7,129 bases of DNA, from contig JAITGR010000012.1 of NCBI GenBank assembly GCA_031280455.1, positions 1 to 7,129 on the forward strand, read 5' to 3'. Of the stretch, positions 1 through 6,951 are shown piece by piece. The position numbers were made by a program, and so were the translations under genes. The notes below the pieces were generated by a model. That model saw nothing but the letters and a program-made list of their open reading frames with translations, was not told where the DNA came from and made no database searches. The stretch's first letter is position 1, and the number at the start of each line of letters is the position of its first letter. The stretch is from Spirochaetaceae bacterium. GTDB taxonomy: Bacteria > Spirochaetota > Spirochaetia > Treponematales > Breznakiellaceae.

Positions 1-3000
1 CACAAACACGCCGCCGCCAACACCCTTGTACCCCAGCGCCTTGTTGCCTTGTATAGTGCCGCCGGTCATAACCATGGTGCTGGCGTTACCCCAGATAAAC
101 ACGCCGCCGCCAGCCGTCAAACTGTTGTAGAGGGCGAGGTTGTTGCCCGTGCCGCGCGCAGTGTTGTCTTTAATAAGGCCGCCTTTCATAAAAAAGCCGC
201 TGGTTACGGCACTGGGGACTGTTCCGGCCAGATATACCTGGTGAATAAGTACGCCGCCGCCCAAACGCGCGGCGTTGCCGCTAATTTCGCTGCCCGCTTC
301 CATAACAAGCAACGCCAGCGTGCTGCTCGTATTGGCGCGCATAAAATGAATGCCGCCCCCCCCCTGACTGCCAGTGGGAGGATCGGCGAGCGGGTCGTCC
401 ACGTCAACGCTATTGCCGGTTATTTTCGCGCCTTCGCTAAGCGTAATGGCAACTTTCCCGCTGTTGCCGGTTATGTTCGAGTGAATCCCGCCGCCGCCTG
501 TGGTTGCTTTGTTGCCGCGCACTTCCCCTTGGATGTCCACGTTTTGCTGAAAATTACCCGTGGCCACCGCGCTTATGCCGCCGCCGTACTGCGTCGTTGT
601 CCTGCCGTCCGAGCCGGCGGCAAAAGGCGGCGGCAAAACGCCGTTCCCCTGAATAACGCCGGTACCCTCTCCTGTGGGACCGGTGTCGGAAAGATCCCGC
701 GCCAGGGTAAATTTGGAGCCGTTAATCAGCGCGACACCGCCGCCAACCTGCGCGTAATTAGAATCGGCGGGGGCACTGCCGCCTATGGTTCCGTACCACA
801 CAATTCTACCGTCGCTGTATACATGGATAATGCCGCCGCCGCCGCCCGCGCCATACGTCGAGCGCGCCACGTTACCGGCCATGACAACGGTTTTTTTGAA
901 CGTAGACGTGGCGGCGCTTTCGTAGCGCATGCCGCCGCCGCCTTGCCCGGCTGTGGCCTGCGGGGCGTACTGTTCATTGCCCCGTATTTCCGTGTAGTCC
1001 ATAACCAGCGGGCCTGTTGCTTTGTAGTTTAGGCCGCCGCCGCCGTATTGGGCGCGGTTTTTGCGTATGGTTGTGGGATTTTGCGCCGTGCCGGTAATAA
1101 GGTTTGTGCCGTTGCCGCTGGCGCTTTCGTAAAAAAGGCCGCCGCCCCAGTTTGAGGCGTTCTCTTCGATAGCGCAGTTTTCTACCATAGTTACAGACGG
1201 AAGCGCCGAGGTATTGTTTGCGTTTAGGAACAGGCCGCCGCCCGCGCCGTTTATTTCATTTTTGGTAAAAACGCTGCCGCTAACACGGGTTCTTATTCTG
1301 GCTGTCCACAAGCCGCCGCCGTTTCCGTTTGCCTTGTTTTCGGTAAACACGCAGTTTTCGATGAGCGCTTCTCCGGTATCGGTGGCGCTGTTGGAGGCAA
1401 ACAGACAAAGCCCGCCGCCGCCGCCGGTAATGTTGTTTTTACGGAACAGGCTGTTTGTTATGGCGTACGCTATTTTAGGGCTGGCGCGAATCCCGCCGCC
1501 GTTGGTGGCCGTATTGTCCTCAAAAACGGCATCCGCTATGAACGGGCTGTAGGCGGCCTCTTCGTTGGTTATGTTGATGGCGCCGCCTTCGCCGCTGGCC
1601 GTATTGTGCTTAAAAAGAACAAAGCCTTCGCTGGCGATTTTCCGCTTGTACGCTTCTATGCCGGCCGCGTCGCCAGTGGACGAATACGGCATCGCGTTCT
1701 GCGCGGCGGCCCAATTCACAGGGTCTACGGCCTCACTGTCGGCGATTTTTTCGAGCGTCTGGGGGTTGGCTATCGTCAATTTGCCCGCCCGCACTCTAAT
1801 TGCGCCGCCGGCACCGCTGTAATTGTGGTAAAACGAGCCGCCGCTTATGGTAAGCTCGCAGTCAGCATGATGCATGTATATAGCGCCGGCTTCGTAGGTC
1901 GACATGTTGTATTCAAAACTGCCGCCTTTAATGTTTGCTATGCCCGGGACGACAGTGCCGCCGGTCAACGCGTTTACATCCACAACACCCCCGCCCGCGT
2001 TGGCCCCGCCGCCGCCTCTGTTTTTACTGATTTTAGCCCCGTCTTCCATGTTCAAAACGCCGCCGGTTATCGCAACCGCCGCGCCCCTGGTGGTGGTGCC
2101 GTTATTTTGCAGGGTTACCCACTTACCCAGGTTGAGTGTGCCGCCCCGTACTTCAACAAGACTTTTGTCCGCCTGTATGCCGTTGTTGGTTACATTCGGG
2201 ACAGGATACGAAGCCGCGCCCAGCCACACCGCGCCGCCGTCCAGCACAAGCATAGAGTCGATGACCGGATCCTCCGTTGACGACACGTCGCTCCCCCCCA
2301 GGGTCAGCGAGGTGTTTGCGATAAGGCCGCTAAAAAACTCGCCCTTGTAGGGGTCGGTGCCGTTTGTGGCGCGGCTTATGGTGTACATTCTGTAGGGCGG
2401 CGTCACGATTTTTACATGCTTACCCGCCGGTATGGTTATTGAATCGCTTAAAGCTATGCTATCTCCCAGCATAACAAGGTCGGGCGTGGCCTCCGTTCCG
2501 GCGCCGGTCGTGGATATTGCGGTAATCACCTCATCGATGCTGTCAAAACCGGCCACCTCCAGCGGAGTGCCGTCTGTATCCAGCGGCAGAGTTGTGCCAT
2601 TCCAGTACACTGGTTTACGGCCGATAGGCGAAGTCTGCAAATCCTGAAGCTCAGTCGGAATATCAGCCGGGTTTTTCAATACGGAAATTCGGTACTCTTT
2701 TGATTCATTCGTAGCGGAAATACGCACAACGACACTGATAACAATGCCTGTTTGACTGCCAAGCCGTATGCCCTGGACATTGGGGTCGCTGGCAGGCAGA
2801 CCGGGGCGAATATCGGTAATATAGCCGGAATTCACTTTGATCTTTGTTTTATCGGGGTATCCTGACGCGACAACCACGTAGATAACCTGCGCCCCCGCGT
2901 TGGCGGTAGCGTAATTCATTGTATTGTTGATAGGCGAGGCAAGCGTCAGCGGAGTTGCCATATCGACATCGTCGTACAATTCCAGCGTTTCCAGCGACAT

Positions 3001-3114
3001 ATCAACCTCTTCCGGCGCAGGCGGTGCCGGTTTCGGCGTCTGTATAGGCTGGTCGCACGCCATAACAATCGCGGCTAAAACCGCCATGACAATGTATAGA
3101 TGTCGTTTTTTCAT
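1..3114 (-). CDS. Giant surface lipoprotein with PMP-like beta-helix repeats (3' end outside window)
   Basis: This is a partial gene: 1038 codons are open from the ATG at 3114-3112 to base 1 with no stop, so the protein exceeds 1038 residues. Residues 1-20 form a lipoprotein signal (MKKRH, hydrophobic stretch, VMAC with Cys20 as likely lipidation site), followed by a Pro-rich tether (about 22-37). Residues about 38-150 look like a cadherin-like beta-sandwich ending in EYRISVLKN. From about 180 beta-helix sequence begins (IPAGKHVKI at about 230), and from about 360 to the edge some 18 repeats carry an (F/I)xxN motif followed by GG(G/A)(I/L/V), for example FKHNTASGEGGAIN and FTENKANGNGGGLW. These match the repeat of chlamydial polymorphic membrane proteins, a right-handed beta-helix surface fold. 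The start is set by a GGAGG site 8 nt upstream. A role as adhesin or surface matrix protein is inferred. Any C-terminal domain is unseen, so an autotransporter barrel can neither be claimed nor excluded. Confidence 0.9.
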   Translation of the reverse strand, partial: MKKRHLYIVMAVLAAIVMACDQPIQTPKPAPPAPEEVDMSLETLELYDDVDMATPLTLASPINNTMNYATANAGAQVIYVVVASGYPDKTKIKVNSGYITDIRPGLPASDPNVQGIRLGSQTGIVISVVVRISATNESKEYRISVLKNPADIPTELQDLQTSPIGRKPVYWNGTTLPLDTDGTPLEVAGFDSIDEVITAISTTGAGTEATPDLVMLGDSIALSDSITIPAGKHVKIVTPPYRMYTISRATNGTDPYKGEFFSGLIANTSLTLGGSDVSSTEDPVIDSMLVLDGGAVWLGAASYPVPNVTNNGIQADKSLVEVRGGTLNLGKWVTLQNNGTTTRGAAVAITGGVLNMEDGAKISKNRGGGGANAGGGVVDVNALTGGTVVPGIANIKGGSFEYNMSTYEAGAIYMHHADCELTISGGSFYHNYSGAGGAIRVRAGKLTIANPQTLEKIADSEAVDPVNWAAAQNAMPYSSTGDAAGIEAYKRKIASEGFVLFKHNTASGEGGAINITNEEAAYSPFIADAVFEDNTATNGGGIRASPKIAYAITNSLFRKNNITGGGGGLCLFASNSATDTGEALIENCVFTENKANGNGGGLWTARIRTRVSGSVFTKNEINGAGGGLFLNANNTSALPSVTMVENCAIEENASNWGGGLFYESASGNGTNLITGTAQNPTTIRKNRAQYGGGGLNYKATGPLVMDYTEIRGNEQYAPQATAGQGGGGMRYESAATSTFKKTVVMAGNVARSTYGAGGGGGIIHVYSDGRIVWYGTIGGSAPADSNYAQVGGGVALINGSKFTLARDLSDTGPTGEGTGVIQGNGVLPPPFAAGSDGRTTTQYGGGISAVATGNFQQNVDIQGEVRGNKATTGGGGIHSNITGNSGKVAITLSEGAKITGNSVDVDDPLADPPTGSQGGGGIHFMRANTSSTLALLVMEAGSEISGNAARLGGGVLIHQVYLAGTVPSAVTSGFFMKGGLIKDNTARGTGNNLALYNSLTAGGGVFIWGNASTMVMTGGTIQGNKALGYKGVGGGVFV

Positions 3115-3122
3115 AGTTCATT

Positions 3123-3127
3123 CCTCC
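3123..3127 (-). promoter_or_regulatory. Shine-Dalgarno site of the giant lipoprotein gene
   Basis: GGAGG on the minus strand lies 8 nt before the ATG at 3114. It fixes the start codon. It is the only clear Shine-Dalgarno site in front of a gene in this window. An out-of-frame ATG at 3121-3119 is too close to the site to be used. Confidence 0.85.
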
Positions 3128-3147
3128 AAAAAGTCGTAACACCAGAC

Positions 3148-3176
3148 AGTATACTAAAAAAGCAAAGTTTAAGCAA
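3148..3176 (-). promoter_or_regulatory. Sigma70-type promoter of the giant lipoprotein gene
   Basis: On the minus strand TTGCTT (3176-3171) and TATACT (3153-3148) are separated by 17 bp, the optimal spacing. Transcription would start near 3141, giving a leader of about 27 nt that contains the GGAGG site. The spacer is AT-rich. No operator was recognised. Confidence 0.7.
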
Positions 3177-3183
3177 GATTAAA

Positions 3184-3204
3184 TGAGAATTGAGAATTGA
3201 AAGT
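3184..3204 (+). repeat. Short TGAGAAT heptamer repeat
   Basis: TGAGAAT occurs twice in tandem (3184-3190, 3191-3197), followed by a degenerate third unit starting TGAAAGT. It lies just upstream of the -35 box of the minus-strand lipoprotein promoter. With so few copies it may be the remnant of a longer tract or chance. Confidence 0.5.
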
Positions 3205-3255
3205 TGCAAACAATCAACTGGCGGTAAGTTTTTTGAACAGCGTTGCCCAAAGCGT

Positions 3256-3277
3256 GCGGTAGACAGGGGCGGGGGCG
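3256..3277 (+). repeat. 22-bp direct repeat, left copy
   Basis: Begins GCGGTAGACAG and ends GGCGGGGGCG. It matches the copy at 3381-3402 in 21 of 22 positions (G against C at position 12). The two copies start 125 bp apart and bracket three tandem hairpins. This copy contains TAGACA (3260-3265), but at the matching distance downstream the sequence is GGGGTG, so unlike the right copy it does not form a promoter. Confidence 0.75.
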
Positions 3278-3278
3278 T

Positions 3279-3352
3279 TGCGGGGGTGTCCCCCGCACGG
3301 GGGGTAGTGGAAGACCGCCGCAGGCGGGCTGGAACGAGGGGGGCGTCCCCCC
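3279..3352. repeat. Cluster of three GC-rich stem-loops
   Basis: Three perfect inverted repeats follow each other, each with a 3-nt loop. The first has an 8-bp stem of 3279-3286 with 3290-3297 around TGT (TGCGGGGG / CCCCCGCA). The second has a 5-bp stem of 3315-3319 with 3323-3327 around GCA (CCGCC / GGCGG). The third has a 6-bp stem of 3338-3343 with 3347-3352 around CGT (GGGGGG / CCCCCC). No T-run follows any of them on either strand, so a simple intrinsic terminator is unlikely. The make-up suggests a dispersed palindromic (REP-like) element inserted between the divergent genes; whether it recurs in the genome cannot be seen here. Confidence 0.65.
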
Positions 3353-3380
3353 ACCTGAAATCTGAAATCATGAGTGTGCG

Positions 3381-3402
3381 GCGGTAGACAGCGGCGGGGG
3401 CG
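3381..3402 (+). repeat. 22-bp direct repeat, right copy
   Basis: Second copy of the repeat at 3256-3277, differing at one position. Its TAGACA (3385-3390) lies exactly 17 bp before TACAAT and so appears to serve as the -35 box of trpS. Confidence 0.75.
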
Positions 3403-3413
3403 GGGCGTACAAT
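3385..3413 (+). promoter_or_regulatory. Sigma70-type promoter of trpS
   Basis: TAGACA (3385-3390, one mismatch to TTGACA), a 17-bp spacer, then TACAAT (3408-3413). The expected start of transcription, about 7 nt after the -10 box, coincides with the A of the trpS ATG at 3420, so the transcript would have essentially no leader. This leaves no room for a T-box or attenuator leader if this is the only promoter. Confidence 0.7.
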
Positions 3414-3419
3414 GGGTGT

Positions 3420-4421
3420 ATGAAAAAAATATCCTTAACTGGTATTAAGCCTACGGGGAAGTTGCATATAGGGAATTATTTGGGGGCGATTAAGCCTGCC
3501 CTGGAGTTGGCCCAGCGGGATGACGCGCGTTATTTTATCGCGGATTATCATGCGCTTAATTCGGTCAAGAATGCGGCGGAATTGCGCGCGTCTGTTCGCG
3601 AGGTCGCGGCGGGCTGGCTGGCGTGCGGGCTGGACTGCGATAGTGTGGTCTTTTACCGGCAAAGTCTTGTGCCGGAAACGTTTGAATTGGCGACGCTGCT
3701 TATGGCGTTTACTTCCAAGGGGCTTATGAATCGCGCACATGCGTACAAGGCCGCGGTGGATGCGAATGCGGCCAGGGGCGCGGAACCGGATGCCGGCATC
3801 AATATGGGGTTGTTTACCTACCCTGTTTTAATGGCGGCGGATATTTTGCTTTTTGATGCCGATGTTGTTCCGGTCGGGGCTGACCAGACGCAGCATGTTG
3901 AAATGGCGCGCGATATTGCCGAATCGTTTAATTTTATCTACAAAGCGCCGCTGCTCAAGGTGCCGCAGGTGCGTGTCAATGAAGATCGCGCGCTGGTACC
4001 GGGTCTGGATGGCCGTAAAATGAGTAAGAGTTACGGTAATGTTATTCCGCTTTTTCTGCCGGAGGCCGATTTGCGCAAGCTGATTATGCGTATGGTTACT
4101 AATTCGCAGGGTGTTGATGAACCGAAAGACCCGTCCGCTTCGCAGGTTTTTCAGTTGTACAGATTGTTTGCGGACGCGGCGGAGCAGGAGCGGGAGGCGG
4201 CGCGGTATGCCGCCGGCGGTATGGGCTGGGGGGACGCGAAGGCTGAGTTGTTTCGTGTTATAAACCGCGAACTGTCGCCGCTGCGGGAACGGTACGCCGC
4301 GCTTATGGCTGCGCCCGAATCTATAGACCGCGTTCTTGCCGAGGGTTCGGAAAAAGCCCGCAGGGTTGCCGCCCAAACAATGCGCCGTCTGCGCGCGGCT
4401 ATTGGGATTGCGGATTCCTGA
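3420..4421 (+). CDS. trpS: Tryptophanyl-tRNA synthetase
   Basis: Class I aminoacyl-tRNA synthetase that activates tryptophan with ATP and charges tRNA-Trp in the cytoplasm. The 333 residues match the usual length of compact bacterial TrpRS. The N-terminus reads ISLTGIKPTGKLHIGNYLGA, with the HIGH-type signature HIGN at 16-19. The tryptophan/ATP pocket segment GADQTQHVEMARDIA begins at 153, and the catalytic loop KMSKS is exact at 200-204, followed by YGN. All signatures are intact, so the enzyme should be active. The ATG is the natural family start, but there is no Shine-Dalgarno site and the -10 box ends 6 nt before it, suggesting leaderless translation. The gene is transcribed divergently from the giant lipoprotein and lies 76 bp before the next lipoprotein, which it does not resemble in function. 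The neighbourhood gives no sign of a trp operon. Confidence 0.98.
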   Translation: MKKISLTGIKPTGKLHIGNYLGAIKPALELAQRDDARYFIADYHALNSVKNAAELRASVREVAAGWLACGLDCDSVVFYRQSLVPETFELATLLMAFTSKGLMNRAHAYKAAVDANAARGAEPDAGINMGLFTYPVLMAADILLFDADVVPVGADQTQHVEMARDIAESFNFIYKAPLLKVPQVRVNEDRALVPGLDGRKMSKSYGNVIPLFLPEADLRKLIMRMVTNSQGVDEPKDPSASQVFQLYRLFADAAEQEREAARYAAGGMGWGDAKAELFRVINRELSPLRERYAALMAAPESIDRVLAEGSEKARRVAAQTMRRLRAAIGIADS

Positions 4422-4480
4422 TTGCAGAGGGTGGCGGGGGAGCGGGGTTACAGCTTCTTCCAGCGCGGCGGAAAAATTGG

Positions 4481-4497
4481 TATATTAACGATATACT
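4481..4497 (+). promoter_or_regulatory. Possible -10 elements directly before the 4498 lipoprotein gene
   Basis: The 76-bp gap after trpS carries two -10-like hexamers: TATATT (4481-4486) and TATACT (4492-4497), the latter touching the ATG. No convincing -35 box lies at the right distance from either. TATATT would start transcription about 5 nt before the ATG; TATACT would start it inside the reading frame, just before a GTG at 4507. The gap has no Shine-Dalgarno site and no clear terminator, so read-through from trpS is also possible. Confidence 0.35.
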
Positions 4498-6777
4498 ATG
4501 CGAACCGTGCACGTTTACCTGCTTTTGGCCGCTGCGGCACTCTTTTGGGCCGGCTGCGACTTGATGTTTGTCTCCACGCCGCCGCCCCCCCAGGATACCC
4601 CCGAAGAGTCGGCACCGGCTTCACTGTATCTGGCGAATTTGGAGCTGAAGTGGAGCTCCGGCGGCGGCAACCTGCTGCAATTCGTGCGCGAAACCCAAAA
4701 TTATCAGGTAAATATTGAAACAGGCCGCGAAAACGAGACACTCATCCTGTCCGCTGTCGCCGGCGATCCAACCATCCAGCTGCGCGCCGGTACCGGCTCC
4801 GGCTACCAGAGCGGCACCGGCAAAATCACCGTTGATAAAATACCCGCGCCCAAAACCGGCGGCGGCGGAACCGTTTGCCAGATAAGCCAAGGCATGGGGC
4901 GGCCGGTGTACACGGTTACAATAGCCCCGCCGCAGCTCGACACCGTTGACAACGACGATTTGCAAATACTCACCGTCTCCTACGACAGCAGCCAGGCAAA
5001 TTTACTTACCCCCACATTCACCCAGGCCAACACAAGCTACAGCGTCGCAACCGCAAACGGCAAAACCAGCCTGAGCGTTTTTGCCCGCGCCGCCTCCAGC
5101 CAATCGCGCGTAGAACTGTACTACGACGGCGAACTCCTCGCGCAGGGACTCGGCACAGACGGCGCGAACGCCGCCATTGCGATACCCGCGCACAACGAAG
5201 CCGGCAGCCTGGCAGCCGTGGTGTACAAAAGCGACAACTCAGGCAGCAAACCATATTCAGTAACCATAAACGGCTACCTAGAACGCACCGTAACCTACAC
5301 CGGCCAGGCAACATACACAGGAACCGGCAAAGTAATCGCCGGCGTAACCGCAAAAAACGCGGCGGAACTTACCCAAGGCGCGGTACTCGACCTGGAAAAC
5401 CCGCTGACAGGCGGCTTTACCTGGACGCTCACCGTATCTGAATTTTACACACCTCACAGCTTTCTGGTAACACTGGAAGACGCAAGCCCCCCCGCCGGCA
5501 CCCAGCCCAAACGCTACTCGTCCAGACTGTTCCGCGTCGCGTCGCCCGCGCCGGCCACACCCATAGCGCTCACCGTCGAAGCAGCCGACGCCGGACGCGG
5601 CATCTTTAGCGCAAACGATCTGTACGAGGCGCTGAACAACAGCGCGAATTCGGGCGAAACCTTTGTACTCGCCAACGATGTTGACCTTTCGGCCTACACC
5701 GATTCGACAGGCACCCCTATACCCTGGACGGGGCCGAGCGGGTATCGCGGCAAATTTATCGGCAACGGCTACACCATAAAAAACCTGCTGCTGCGCCAGA
5801 GTACCGCAAGCGACCGGGATGTCGGCATGTTCAAATCGCTGGGAAACGGCGCGTGGATAGAAGACATGAACATAGAAGTAACAACCGAAAACCCGAACGC
5901 GACAATGAACGGCCTCTTTTTTGGCGCGATAGCCGGATTTGTCGACCCAGGTACAAACGGCGTACTCACGATAAAAAAAGTAAACGTAACCGGAACACTC
6001 CATTTTGGCGACATTTCGTCGTACATGAATGTAGGCGGCATAATCGGCGTTATGCAAAACGGCAGCGTTACCATTGAACAATGCACGACCAGCCTGGACA
6101 TTGCGTTGAGCGCGGGAACCGGCGCGGCCAGCCAGCACAACTCCTACGGCGGCCTGGTTGCGACCGTTGGCGGCGGCAGTCTAACCGTACTCAACAGCGC
6201 CAGCCGCGGCAACATCCGCGTAAAAAACAGCGTCGACCAGATGATACGCGCCGGCGGCCTTGTCGGCTGCACCTGGACAAACAACCCCGCCACAATAACA
6301 GCGCGCAATTCGTACACATCCGGCAGCATCATCGTAGAAAGCACCAGAACCAACTGGTCGGGCGGACGCGAAATTTGCGCCGGCGGCCTTATCGGCGCGG
6401 TCATCGAAAACAACAAAACGGTGAACCTGATAAACTGCGCGGTACTCTCCGCAAAAGTGCTGACCATAACCGAAAGCACCGCGCCTGAGACACGCGGCTT
6501 TGGAGGCCGCCTTATCGGGCGCGTGTACAACGCGGCGCCGGCGGCGCTCGTTACCACGACCAACAACGTTGCCAACAGCGCCATGCTGCAAGGCTACACC
6601 ACAGGCGGCGCGGTACTCGACTACACCGCCGACAACGCACCGGACGCGCTCTGCGGCGCGAACGTTACGCTGGAGGCCATGCGGCAAACGAGCGCCTGGA
6701 CGGGAACGCTCCAGTGGCCGTCCGCAATCTGGGATTTTTCCGCCCTCGCATCAGGCGGGCTGCCGTCGCTTAAATGA
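4498..6777 (+). CDS. GLUG-repeat surface lipoprotein with N-terminal beta-sandwich domains
   Basis: Complete 759-residue secreted lipoprotein. The signal peptide MRTVHVYLLLAAAALFWAGC gives Cys20 as the likely lipid anchor; Trp at -3 breaks the strict lipobox but suits relaxed spirochaetal ones. A Pro/Glu-rich tether (about 25-40) leads to two regions of cadherin-like beta-sandwich type (about 42-150 with LYLANLELKW and QNYQVNI; about 155-260 with LQILTVSYDSS and TSYSV) and a third beta-rich stretch to about 365. FVLANDVDLSAY (389-400) and KFIGNGYTIKNLLL (from 418) are the usual entry to a GLUG/M26-type region. GLUG repeats start near residues 513 (GGIIG), 551 (GGLVA), 586 (GGLVG), 629 (GGLIG) and 669 (GGRLIG), 35-43 residues apart. 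The end, WDFSALASGGLPSLK, is a typical closing module. No protease HExxH or other catalytic motif was seen. The ATG is forced by an in-frame TAA at 4486; GTG at 4507 is a weaker alternative. The role, adhesion or surface matrix, is inferred. Confidence 0.92.
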   Translation: MRTVHVYLLLAAAALFWAGCDLMFVSTPPPPQDTPEESAPASLYLANLELKWSSGGGNLLQFVRETQNYQVNIETGRENETLILSAVAGDPTIQLRAGTGSGYQSGTGKITVDKIPAPKTGGGGTVCQISQGMGRPVYTVTIAPPQLDTVDNDDLQILTVSYDSSQANLLTPTFTQANTSYSVATANGKTSLSVFARAASSQSRVELYYDGELLAQGLGTDGANAAIAIPAHNEAGSLAAVVYKSDNSGSKPYSVTINGYLERTVTYTGQATYTGTGKVIAGVTAKNAAELTQGAVLDLENPLTGGFTWTLTVSEFYTPHSFLVTLEDASPPAGTQPKRYSSRLFRVASPAPATPIALTVEAADAGRGIFSANDLYEALNNSANSGETFVLANDVDLSAYTDSTGTPIPWTGPSGYRGKFIGNGYTIKNLLLRQSTASDRDVGMFKSLGNGAWIEDMNIEVTTENPNATMNGLFFGAIAGFVDPGTNGVLTIKKVNVTGTLHFGDISSYMNVGGIIGVMQNGSVTIEQCTTSLDIALSAGTGAASQHNSYGGLVATVGGGSLTVLNSASRGNIRVKNSVDQMIRAGGLVGCTWTNNPATITARNSYTSGSIIVESTRTNWSGGREICAGGLIGAVIENNKTVNLINCAVLSAKVLTITESTAPETRGFGGRLIGRVYNAAPAALVTTTNNVANSAMLQGYTTGGAVLDYTADNAPDALCGANVTLEAMRQTSAWTGTLQWPSAIWDFSALASGGLPSLK

Positions 6778-6812
6778 AGCGGCCGTTTAAGGCAACGCTG
6801 AAAATCGGAATT

Positions 6813-6885
6813 AAACCACAGAAAACGCGGAACGGACACGGAATTGCGGTCTCTTTCCGCGCGGTTTCCGTGCCTTCCGTGGTTT
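6813..6885. repeat. Imperfect inverted-repeat element downstream of the GLUG lipoprotein gene
   Basis: A 73-bp element bounded by perfect 7-bp inverted ends, AAACCAC (6813-6819) and GTGGTTT (6879-6885). Inside are two further complementary pairs: CGCGGAA (6826-6832) with TTCCGCG (6855-6861), and CACGGAA (6837-6843) with TTCCGTG (6866-6872). These inner pairs cross rather than nest, so the fold is imperfect and variable. The repeated TTCCG(T/C)G words suggest a dispersed palindromic intergenic repeat. It lies 35 bp past the stop and is followed by GTTTT, so it could also help end the transcript, but it is not a clean intrinsic terminator. Confidence 0.6.
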
Positions 6886-6951
6886 GTTTTACATCTGCTG
6901 AGTTTTGTCTTGTGTATAGTGCGCTCGCCCTGCCAGCAGGACGGCCAAGAC

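Noticed and set aside
49..1032. Plus-strand open frame of 327 codons
   Set aside because: It is the exact antisense of the glycine-rich repeat codons of the minus-strand lipoprotein (GGC read as GCC). Its Ala-rich product has no recognisable domain, and the minus frame has a signal peptide and regular repeats.
1214..2350. Overlapping plus-strand open frames at 1214-1552, 1565-1822, 1606-2280 and 1904-2350
   Set aside because: All lie inside the continuous minus-strand reading frame, are low-complexity (Pro/Ala-rich), and are explained by its codon composition.
3190..3387. Small open frames on both strands across the intergenic region (3190-3387 plus, 3111-3371 minus)
   Set aside because: They run through the hairpin cluster and promoters, have Arg/Gly/Pro-biased products and no ribosome sites.
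4455..4475. Stem-loop as trpS terminator
   Set aside because: TTCC/GGAA with two inner GC pairs and a bulge is weak, and no T-run follows.
4422..4718. Plus-strand frame directly after the trpS stop
   Set aside because: It overlaps the lipoprotein start in another frame, has no recognisable product and no ribosome site.
5278..6138. Minus-strand open frame of 286 codons inside the GLUG lipoprotein gene
   Set aside because: Antisense to a well-supported gene with signal peptide and GLUG repeats; its product shows no domain or signal.
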